This document shows, in pieces, positions 1-8,364 of a stretch of DNA of 64,000 nt (positions within the stretch are counted from its first letter, which is position 1; every line of letters starts with the position of its first letter). This stretch comes from Mesostigma viride. Taxonomy: Eukaryota; Streptophyta; Mesostigmatophyceae; Mesostigmatales; Mesostigmataceae. Below the pieces are notes generated by a model. That model was not told the origin of the DNA and did not search any database. It saw nothing but the letters and a program-made list of their open reading frames with translations. Position numbers and translations under genes: made by a program. The stretch lies in assembly GCA_009746045.1 (NCBI GenBank), contig RPFO01000082.1:4397241-4461240 (forward strand), in the 5' to 3' direction.

Positions 1-417
1 TCTACGTCCGGTCAAGGGAGATCCTGAGGACTGGACGGACGCCGAGCACGAGCGGAACCGGTGCCGACGGGAGTACCTGTCGGCCCTGGACGCCCGGGCG
101 GACGTCGACGAGCTGGACAAGGGTGCCCCCAACGCAGCCGTTTTTGCGGGCTTTGCGGCCCGTGCCCCGTTGCATGCTGGCGGCCCGGCACCTGCCGGTC
201 ATGCCCCGCCGCCGCCCCGGCCCGCTCTACCGCCAGGACCCCAAGGTCTTGGCCGCCCGGCACCGCCTCAAGCGTAGCCGGGACCCGCTGCAGAAACCAT
301 TGCTCAAGGCCGCCCTTGTGGAGGCCTACGAGCATGCTCAGGACGCGGAGGCGGCCCAGTGCATCGCGGATGCCAAGGCCTGCCAGGCCCGCAACCAGGG
401 CAAGGACATGTGGTACC
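1..417 (+). pseudogene. LINE-A ORF, 5' segment (split by Copia-1)
   Basis: Coding sequence of a non-LTR retrotransposon that enters from outside the window. The frame read from 123 is rich in basic and Ala residues and ends in GKDMWY at the Copia-1 junction. Skipping Copia-1 and one GTACC copy, the same frame continues at 39987 as HLDRLGG. The related LINE-B has the matching stretch FWYKRLG near 50255, which supports the join. This part lies upstream of the reverse transcriptase and no endonuclease motif is visible in it. What is seen is the continuous frame across the joint; assignment to the LINE rests on the RT domain further on at 48.4-49.4 kb. The ORF is inactive because it is split twice and frameshifted downstream. 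Confidence 0.75.
413..417. repeat. Copia-1 target-site duplication GTACC (left)
   Basis: GTACC lies directly before the 5' LTR and again directly after the 3' LTR at 39982-39986. It proves that 418-39981 is one inserted unit. Confidence 0.93.
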
Positions 418-1121
418 AGTTAATGCCAAGCGCATTGGCGTGATCCTGATTCGGCATTTCTCTGCGATTCCAGCGGCACCGGAACGAGTTCATTCCGACA
501 AGTATCAAGAAAGTTATGGCGTTCCGACTTCCCGGTCGCGCGCGAGCGCGAGCCGGCTGTTCTTCTAAGTCGGACGTGAATATTTGCCGACGGCATATGG
601 GGTCGACAGTAATTCCTGGGCTGACAGGAATTAGGTGCTGTACCTACGACGGTATTGGATTAATACGTCGTACGCAGGAAATAGGAACCTTAACCTGTGG
701 TCTGTTGGTACCGCAGGCCTAGTCCTGGACTTCTAGGTGCAGATGCAATAATCACTGTGGTGACTGTACTCTGCACATGGTCACTGTGCCTGTATGGCAG
801 ACCTACTGTATAGGAACTGGGCGCTGTACAGGTAGTGAATACTGTACCGGGAGTGTTATTACTGAGCATACCTCTTAGGTTGCTCAGGACTAGCAAGCAC
901 AGTGCACAAGTATATAAACAATAGGCCAGTGCCATTTGGGCAGATCTCTTGCGAGCCCGCCTCACGTGTGTTGCCTTGACTTGGCAAGCGCGTGTACAAG
1001 CCTCAAGTGTGTGAGCGCTGTAACATTATCCAACTTTAACAAAGCTCCGTTTCCAACCATATTCACACATTGCTGCATTGCAACCATATCCTTCACATTG
1101 CGTTTGCTAGGAACGTTAACT
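418..1121 (+). repeat. Copia-1 5' LTR
   Basis: 704 bp, beginning AGTTAA and ending TTAACT, an inverted pair that replaces the usual TG...CA. A TATA-box-like TATATAAA lies near 910-917, about 200 bp before the LTR end, and is the likely promoter. The sequence after the LTR (CAAATTACAACC) does not match the usual initiator-Met primer site TGGTATCAGAGC, so the primer is unknown. Confidence 0.93.
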
Positions 1122-1214
1122 CAAATTACAACCAGTCTCAGCGGAACGGCCAGGAGGGTCGTTGCCGGTTGCGGTGTGCAGCGTTGACGACGCGAGGAGC
1201 TCGTCCGGTGGTGA

Positions 1215-1997
1215 ATGGTGCAGGAAGAACAACGGCAGCAGGATTTCCGGTTTCGGCAGTCTGCTGGGGGTTCGATTTCGCCTGAATTGCGTCGTGTCGT
1301 TCGGGATCTATCTTTATTGCTTGCAGATCGTCCGCCTGTTAATCGCAGCTTCGTGCAATTCGTCGACGACCAGGTCGAAGATTGGGAGCGAATTCTGCGG
1401 CACGTCCAAACCATCGTCATTCCGGAGCACCGGAGCATCGACGACCTCGAGCAAGAGCTTCACGGTTTGGTCGGCATCCAGACGGTGATTACAGCAGTAG
1501 CTGAGCGGGTGCGGTCGGAGTTGGCGGCGAGGCGAGGCGAGGCTGCGGAGGCAGTTGGCGCAGTGCGACACGAGTTCGTGCCGGCAGCAGCGGTTGCGGG
1601 TGTACCACGTACTGTCGCAGGCGTAATCGGCGACGAGGGTGTTGCAGCGGGACCAGTTAGGCGTGAACGACGCGGAGCGGAGCATTACAGGCGGCTTGCA
1701 GAGGTCGGGGCGACAGCGGAAGCCATCACCGGAGGACAGCGCGCGGCAAGAGTCGGCAGGTTTCCGGAGCGAGCAAGGGTTCCTTTTCAGGAACTGCCCC
1801 AACCCCTTCGCGTTCGTGTGACGCGTTGGGAAGAGTTTGCCCCTCTTGGTTACGACAGTGACTTTGAGTTGGGAGCAGGGGGCGTCGCTGGGCTAGGCGA
1901 CGAGGCACTTGGCGACCACGAGGTGCCAAGATACAATCCGCGGGGTGCCAACGACGGGTTGTCACCTGTCTACTATACCAACGGTGACGATTCTGTC
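1215..1997 (+). pseudogene. Copia-1 ORF1, 5' part (broken by the 31-kb insert)
   Basis: Reading frame upstream of gag beginning MVQEEQRQQDFRFRQ. It matches the ORF starting at 41112 in Copia-2, which shows that an ORF before gag is a family feature. It is predicted soluble and helical, with acidic and Arg-rich stretches, and ends in an Asp/Ser/Glu tail whose end lies beyond the insert at 33460-33597. The coding frame stops at the 16-bp repeat; after that the frame is read from unrelated DNA. Function unknown: it could be a matrix-like extension of gag or an accessory protein. Copies 1 and 2 differ by indels that change frame near 1640-1760, so neither may be intact. Confidence 0.6.
1982..1997. 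repeat. 16-bp direct repeat, left flank of the 31-kb insert
   Basis: CGGTGACGATTCTGTC occurs here and again at 33444-33459. Copia-2 has one copy of the corresponding site near 41877-41892 with a single mismatch. The pattern is that of a target-site duplication, or of paired attachment cores. Confidence 0.88.
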
Positions 1998-3582
1998 GAA
2001 ACCAACTCACATTCACCCGTCGGGTCACAGTCTGCTCCACCATCTCGAACTTGAACCAATTCAGAATCTCCGTGGAATTCTTGTCCCGATCACACTGCAC
2101 CCAGTTATTATGGATGCCGCATGATTCCTCAGGACAGAACCCCTCCACACACGCCATCTTCAGTATGCGGTGAACCCTCTCCGTCCTCGGCACCCCATCT
2201 TCGTCCTCCACCAGCCTCTCAGAAATGTCGAGGTCTTCCAGGTCCCGTCCCCGCCATTCATCTTCCCCCTCCCCCTCTTCCCCTTCCACCCCCCCGCCCA
2301 TTCCGCCCCCTTCACGCAGCCCGTTATCCCTGCCGTCAGCCTCGGCGGACACCGGGCAGTGAAAGTGCTTGATCCAGTCCGTCGAGTGAATGGCTTTCCA
2401 CATTCCGCAAGTACCGTCCGGCAGTCTGTACTTGGAGCATCCCGCACACTCCGCGCCACACTTGCAGTTCTTGCCGTGGTTCGCATTGCAGTGCCTGGTC
2501 CACGCCCCCATGGCCGACTGCATGGTGACGTGCTTCTCACACGCGCACAGGTTCCTCTCCTTCCACTTGCCCTTGATGCAATCGGGCGCGTATTTGCAGA
2601 AGGTCGTGTAGCCCACGTGAATGCCCACGTCCTTATTATACTGGTCACTCCTTTTGTTCCAGTACGCGTGCTTTTCGAGAAAGTGATTGTACATGTCCTC
2701 CTTGGAGGTCATGTAATAGCGCGCTCCCTCAACGGCGACGAGCACCCCGCGATTGCCATGACCCTCCCTGCTGTAAGTGCGCTTGACATCCTTCATCTGG
2801 GAGGAGGCGCGCGACTCATCATCGTGCATCCACGCGTCCACTATCGCGTCAATCACGAATTGCGGCAAAGGGCGCCCCTTGCGAGCCTGCGCGTGTCTGA
2901 GGTAGTCCAACTTCTGCTGCCTTCGAATCGCGCGAATTCCGCGAATCTTCTTGGCGTCCATCCCCGTCAGGTTCTCCAACTCCGCGGCCGAAAACTCCTT
3001 CTCCAAGTCGTCACCACAGTAAAGCGTGGACATCAGCACCATCCTGACGTCTCTGTCTGCGTCGCTTTTGGTCAGACCATCAAAAAAGCCGTTAATCCGA
3101 GCCACCCAGAACCTGTTCAGTTCTGCCATCCGCTCCTGATTGTAAAGCTTTTTCGCCTCATCATGATACAGCCCGTGACCTAGTTCAGCGGCCCTAGAGT
3201 TAAAGCCAGCAATCATCTGGTCGAAAGCCGGCCCCCGCCCCTCGGGTTTCGTCATCGCCTGAGCCGCTTCAAACGCCTGGTCAGCGAAATATTCCCCAAT
3301 AACCCTCTTTGATTTCGAGTATTCTCCCGGCCGCTTGACTTCCTTGGCTTCAGGCTGCGCTGGATTCTGGTTCTCATCTCCGAAAACCCTTTTTGCGCCA
3401 GTTGACCGCTTCGTCCCGGTGTTCAACTTAATTGCACTGAATCCTGGACGACCGGACGCAAGGGCGAAAACTCCCACCCGTTCGCGTGCTGCATGCCATG
3501 ACGACCGGCACAACGAAATCCATGCAAATCGAGTATCGTTGGGAAAAGCGACAATTACAGACAAAGTTCGAAAGTGTATCAT
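1998..3582 (-). CDS. Truncated Cys/His-rich, transposon-linked protein
   Basis: Open frame of about 528 residues up to the insert edge; beyond 1998 it merely reads antisense Copia sequence. The first Met (3582) is uncertain; the region from about residue 60 (TKRSTGAKRVFGDENQNP) looks more protein-like. Visible parts: helical Asp/Arg-rich middle with AWMHDDESR near residue 250, a block with FCKYAPDC then LCACEKH near residues 325-345, clustered Cys/His ending CKCGAECAGC, an acidic Gly/Glu linker, then CGIHNNWVQCDRD near 490. From memory, uncharacterised transposon-borne animal proteins share this order (acidic DDxSR-like stretch, FxxxxP, CxCxxH, WxxxDR) followed by an Asp-rich catalytic-looking half. 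That half is missing here. A good splice donor (GTGAGT) sits just inside the edge, so a further exon was probably lost. It is a remnant of a transposase-like gene at best. Confidence 0.5.
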
Positions 3583-3597
3583 TTTTTACCACGATTG

Positions 3598-3619
3598 GGG
3601 TCTAGCTGCAGCTAGACCC
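3598..3619. repeat. 22-bp perfect palindrome (PstI-core family)
   Basis: Starts GGGTCTAGCTG and continues as its exact reverse complement, centred on CTGCAG. This is the first of at least 15 copies or degenerate copies between 3.6 and 22.0 kb; none was found outside the 31-kb insert. As RNA it would form an 11-bp stem. Confidence 0.85.
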
Positions 3620-3668
3620 TTAGAGGGGCTTTTTCCGTTAGACGAAAAGATTACCTGATGTGGTGAAA

Positions 3669-5222
3669 GTTACGTTAAATAGTGACGGAACCTTTTGCCG
3701 CCTGAGGCAAATCGGTCCGTAACACTATTTTGCCCGGAATAACCACTTCCGAGCACCCAAGTTAATTCGGCCGAATTAACTTGGGTGCTCGGAAGTGGTT
3801 ATTCCGGGCAAAATAGTGTTACGGACCGATTTGCCTCAGGCGGCAAAAGGTTCCGTCACTATTTAACGTAACTAAAACCTGGCCTCGTGGAGGGGGACGA
3901 AGAGCCCGAGACATCCGCCTAGGCCGCTGAGCACGCACCACTAAATGCGCCGGAGCTGCCTCAGTGAGGATTCGAACCCCTGACCTCCAAGGTGCACAGG
4001 TTTTAGTTACGTTAAATAGTGCCGGAACCTTTTGCCGCCTGAGGCAAATCGGTCCGTAACACTATTTTGCCCGGAATAACCACTTCCGAGCACCCAAGTT
4101 AATTCGGCCGAATTAACTTGGGTGCTCGGAAGTGGTTATTCCGGGCAAAATAGTGTTACGGACCGATTTGCCTCAGGCGGCAAAAGGTTCCGTCACTATT
4201 TAACGTAACTAAAACCTGGCCTCGTGGAGGGGGGACGAAGAGCCCGAGACATCCGCCTAGGCCGCTGAGCACGCACCACTAAATGCGCCGGAGCTGCCTC
4301 AGTGAGGATTCGAACCCCTGACCTCCAAGGTGCACAGGTTTTAGTTACGTTAAATAGTGCCGGAACCTTTTGCCGCCTGAGGCAAATCGGTCCGTAACAC
4401 TATTTTGCCCGGAATAACCACTTCCGAGCACCCAAGTTAATTCGGCCGAATTAACTTGGGTGCTCGGAAGTGGTTATTCCGGGCAAAATAGTGTTACGGA
4501 CCGATTTGCCTCAGGCGGCAAAAGGTTCCGGCACTATTTAACGTAACTAAAACCTGGCCTCGTGGAGGGGGACGAAGAGCCCGAGACATCCGCCTAGGCC
4601 GCTGAGCACGCACCACTAAATGCGCCGGAGCTGCCTCAGTGAGGATTCGAACCCCTGACCTCCAAGGTGCACAGGTTTTAGTTACGTTAAATAGTGCCGG
4701 AACCTTTTGCCGCCTGAGGCAAATCGGTCCGTAACACTATTTTGCCCGGAATAACCACTTCCGAGCACCCAAGTTAATTCGGCCGAATTAACTTGGGTGC
4801 TCGGAAGTGGTTATTCCGGGCAAAATAGTGTTACGGACCGATTTGCCTCAGGCGGCAAAAGGTTCCGGCACTATTTAACGTAACTAAAACCTGTGCACCT
4901 TGGAGGTCAGGGGTTCGAATCCTCACTGAGGCAGCTCCGGCGCATTTAGTGGTGCGTGCTCAGCGGCCTAGGCGGATGTCTCGGGCTCTTCGTCCCCCCT
5001 CCACGAGGCCAGGTTTTAGTTACGTTAAATAGTGCCGGAACCTTTTGCCGCCTGAGGCAAATCGGTCCGTAACACTATTTTGCCCGGAATAACCACTTCC
5101 GAGCACCCAAGTTCATTCGGCCGAATTAACTTGGGTGCTCGGAAGTGGTTATTCCGGGCAAAATAGTGTTACGGACCGATTTGCCTCAGGCGGCAAAAGG
5201 TTCCGTCACTATTTAACGTAAC
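3669..5222. repeat. Tandem array of five 204-bp palindromes with four 133-bp cores
   Basis: Near-perfect palindromes at 3669-3872, 4006-4209, 4344-4547, 4681-4884 and 5019-5222, each centred on TTCGGCCGAA, alternate with cores of 133-134 bp (period 337-338). Cores are bounded by short inverted ends TAAAACCTG/CAGGTTTTA. Cores 1-3 share one orientation and core 4 (4885-5018) is reversed. Arm pairs differ by 0-1 bases (AGTGACGG or AGTGCCGG). Equivalently, this is a head-to-tail array of a 337-bp MITE-like element with terminal inverted repeats of about 110 bp. The cores hold a tRNA B-box-like GGTTCGAATCC. No coding sequence is present. Confidence 0.93.
4885..5018 (-). repeat. Inverted core of the palindrome array
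   Basis: Same sequence as the cores at 3873-4005, 4210-4343 and 4548-4680 but reverse-complemented between intact palindromes. This is what recombination between flanking inverted arms would produce. Confidence 0.9.
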
Positions 5223-5252
5223 TGTGAACTTAGCATACCCCGACCAAGATTG

Positions 5253-5416
5253 GGGTCTCGCTGCAGCTAGACCCTTCATTGCGGCGTGCGATTGTTAAAT
5301 CACAGACTTCTGATTCATTAATTTTATAGCAACCATAAAGAGGGTCTAGCTGCAGCGAGACCCTTGAATTTAAGCTATTGCTTGTGGTTATAAATGGTCT
5401 AGCTGCAGAGAGACCC
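5253..5416. repeat. Three copies of the PstI-core palindrome
   Basis: Copies at 5253-5274, 5342-5363 and 5395-5416, differing in C/A at position 7 and in the right half. They are spaced about 55-90 bp apart in otherwise featureless sequence. A degenerate copy lies at 5787-5808 and a half copy near 6212-6227. Confidence 0.8.
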
Positions 5417-5499
5417 CAATAAGGACGAAAAGATTTCAGGTTTTCCTCACCTTCGCGGCTCATTCTCTTATTAGTTCTCCCAGAACACTCAGATACCTG

Positions 5500-5725
5500 C
5501 ATGGCGAGAATAACAAAAATAACACAGTAGCATTGATAAAATTGTTTATCAGAAAATATATATACTAATTACAGTATATTTTGCAAAAGATTTTATAATA
5601 TATTGTGAATAGCATGGATTAATTCCACATACTTTAATAATATGGTATGTTAAAGTATATAGAATCATTATTTAGTAAATCATTTACAAGAAAAAGTGGT
5701 ATAGACTATTATTATTATATAGTTC
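5500..5725. other. AT-rich island
   Basis: About 80% A+T (runs such as AATATATATACTAA and TATTATTATTATATAG) inside sequence of about 50% GC, without an ORF. It could be a relic MITE or scaffold-attachment-like DNA. Sequence from 5726 to 6246 shows only a tRNA-like patch and degenerate palindromes. Confidence 0.55.
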
Positions 5726-5862
5726 GGCAATCTATGATAGTAAGACGTACCGGATGTCAGGTTTATCAGCGGCCTCCAGGGCTATAGCGTCTCGCTGCAG
5801 CGTGACCGTTTGGTGCTATGACTGATTTCAGTAGATGTGCAGAAAAAAATTTATTTCCATGA

Positions 5863-5936
5863 CCACACCAGGAATCGAACCCAGAACCTCATTGTACATT
5901 GACGCATGGTAACGATGTCAGCCAAACATCCGAATG
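5863..5936 (-). other. tRNA-like segment (pseudogene or SINE head)
   Basis: Read on the minus strand there is a TGGCTGACATCG stretch resembling an A box and, about 40 nt later, CTGGGTTCGATTCCTGG, a perfect B box with a 5-bp T-stem. I cannot pair a proper acceptor or a 5-bp anticodon stem, so it is probably a tRNA-derived repeat and not a working gene. Confidence 0.35.
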
Positions 5937-6246
5937 TTCCCAGGTAAATGGGCTGGAGGTCGTCTCTTTTTATACCTGCGGCCACAAGCACGGGTGACGG
6001 CATATTGGATGTCGTCCAATCCGCTAGCTTGGTTCCAAAAGCTAATGGGATCGAGCTTTTGCACCAGCGCCGCGCTTCCAGTTTTCAGTTCCGTGGGGAG
6101 GAACGAGGATGCCACGTTTCCAATTTTTTCAATACCGTTCAGCCCTGTAACGCCGCGTCCGGTTTGCGAATTGCGACCGTCCCATATGTCGCCCATCGAA
6201 AAAGAAGCGCAGCCGCAGAGAGACCCCATAGCTGATACGAGCTGCC

Positions 6247-6974
6247 ATATCGTTTCGACGTTTGCATGCTACCTGCTGGATTATAAAATCCTACGTTGAT
6301 ACCTGCCTGGTGCCGGAAGTTTACAAGGAAATCGGTCTGCTTTCGCCGCACAACGAAAAAAAGGTGAGCTTTTGCCGCATCCTGGATGGTAGGCTGACTA
6401 AAATTGTTCTATCAAAAACGGCAACTAAACAGCGCATGCACGCCGACGACACAGTTAGCCAGCTGGGCGAAGACATGTCCTTGCTGCCATCGCAAGAAAC
6501 TCTATGTTGCAGCAAGAGTGATAAAAATGTCTGGCTTCCTTCTTTTCGTTGCTAGCTAAACCCTGCAGACATCTCGGTAGAGTCAGCTAAGCCGATCCTA
6601 ATCCACATCTGGCATCCATCCCTTTAGTCTAGTTGCCATGGAGCGTTTCTTGGTCTCGCACATGTCGATCATGGTGGTGCTAGGCTTTCACTTGGGTCAC
6701 CCTTTCCATGTTTGCTATGCCTTTGGTCTGGTTAGGTTATAGGTGTAGATGTGCACATACTGCATTTGCTGCGTTTCTAATCGGTGCTCCTGTTTGATGC
6801 TTTTTTTCCCCTTCATATCGTTTCGACGTTTGCATGCTACCTGCCGGATTATTATAACATCGGACGTTGCTACCTGCCTGCATAACGATAGTTTGCAAGA
6901 AATCTTCATTTTGCCGAAACACAAAAAAAGGTGATCTTTTGCCGCAACGTGGATGGTAGGCTGACTAAAATTGT
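6247..6974. repeat. Diverged direct repeat pair (6247-6410 and 6817-6974)
   Basis: Both copies begin CATATCGTTTCGACGTTTGC, contain TACCTGC(T/C)GGATTAT, and end GATGGTAGGCTGACTAAAATTGT. They are about 80% alike with small indels. The second copy runs directly into the minisatellite. The sequence between them shows nothing recognisable. Confidence 0.7.
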
Positions 6975-8325
6975 GCTGCTACGTATCAATACATGTGGGG
7001 GGGTGCTGCTACGTATCAATACATGTGGGGGGGGATGCTACGTATCAATACATGTGGGGGGGTGATGCTACGTATCAATACATGTGGGGGGTGCTGCTAC
7101 GTATCAATACATGTGGGGGGGTGCTGCTACGTATCAATACACGTGGGGGGGTGATGCTACGTATCAATACATGTGGGGGGGTGCGGCTACGTATCAATAC
7201 ATGTGGGGGGGTGCTGCTACGTATCAATACATGTGGGGGGGTGCTGCTACGTATCAATACATGTGGGGGGGGATGCTACGTATCAATACATGTGGGGGGG
7301 TGATGCTACGTATCAATACATGTGGGGGGTGATGCTACGTATCAATACATGTGGGGGGGTGATGCTACGTATCAATACATGTGGGGGGGGATGCTACGTA
7401 TCAATACATGTGGGGGGGTGATGCTACGTATCAATACATGTGGGGGGGTGCTGCTACGTATCAATACATGTGGGGGGGTGCGGCTACGTATCAATACATG
7501 TGGGGGGGTGCTGCTACGTATCAATACATGTGGGGGGTGCTGCTACGTATCAATACATGTGGGGGGGTGCTGCTACGTATCAATACATGTGGGGGGGTGC
7601 TGCTACGTATCAATACATGTGGGGGGTGCTGCTACGTATCAATACATGTGGGGGGGTGCTGCTACGTATCAATACATGTGGGGGGGTGCTGCTACGTATC
7701 AATACATGTGGGGGGGTGCTGCTACGTATTAATACATGTGGGGGGGTGCTGCTACGTATCAATACATGTGGGGGGGTGCTGCTACGTATTAATACATGTG
7801 GGGGGTGATGCTACGTATCAATACATGTGGGGGGGGATGCTACGTATCAATACATGTGGGGGGGTGATGCTACGTATCAATACATGTGGGGGGTGATGCT
7901 ACGTATTAATACATGTGGGGGGGTGCTGCTACGTATCAATACATGTGGGGGGGTGCTGCTACGTATCAATACATGTGGGGGGTGCTGCTACGTATCAATA
8001 CATGTGGGGGGGTGCTGCTACGTATCAATACATGTGGGGGGTGCTGCTACGTATCAATACATGTGGGGGGTGCTGCTACGTATCAATACATGTGGGGGGG
8101 TGCTGCTACGTATCAATACATGTGGGGGGGGATGCTACGTATCAATACATGTGGGGGGTGCTGCTACGTATCAATACATGTGGGGGGGTGCTGCTACGTA
8201 TCAATACATGTGGGGGGGGATGCTACGTATTAATACATGTGGGGGGGTGCTGCTACGTATCAATACATGTGGGGGGGTGCTGCTACGTATCAATACATGT
8301 GGGGGGGTGATGCTACGTATCATTT
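6975..8325 (+). repeat. Minisatellite A, 29-30-bp monomer, about 45 copies
   Basis: Monomer TGCTACGTATCAATACATGT followed by a 6-8-base G run and TG(C/A). Variation is mostly G-run length plus CTGC/GATGC/CGGC at the start, and occasional TATTAA for TATCAA. All long frames through it are repeat artefacts. The G runs lie on the plus strand. Confidence 0.95.
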
Positions 8326-8360
8326 ATTTATTCATGCCATCAGCCCCCCACATTTAATTA

Positions 8361-8364
8361 TTAA
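8361..8364. repeat. piggyBac TTAA target duplication (left; partner 11224-11227)
   Basis: TTAA flanks both ends of the element. Removing the element and one TTAA restores the minisatellite B unit (AATTATTAATGCCAGC) exactly. Confidence 0.95.

Noticed and set aside
2170-3183. 337-residue plus-strand ORF
   Set aside because: Opposite strand of the Cys/His-rich gene; Leu/Pro/Val-rich antisense shadow without motifs.
3950-4005. Functional tRNA gene in the palindrome cores
   Set aside because: A B box and an 8-bp complementary pair (TGCCTCAG/CTGAGGCA) exist, but the T-stem has a mismatch and no proper D or anticodon arm forms.
3669-5222. CRISPR array
   Set aside because: Regular repeats and spacers, but repeats are 204-bp palindromes, spacers are identical to one another and the genome is eukaryotic.
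6971-8357. Many overlapping plus-strand ORFs with Tyr-Gln-Tyr-Met-Trp or Arg-Ile-Asn-Thr-Cys repeats
   Set aside because: They follow minisatellite A in all frames and change frame with G-run length.
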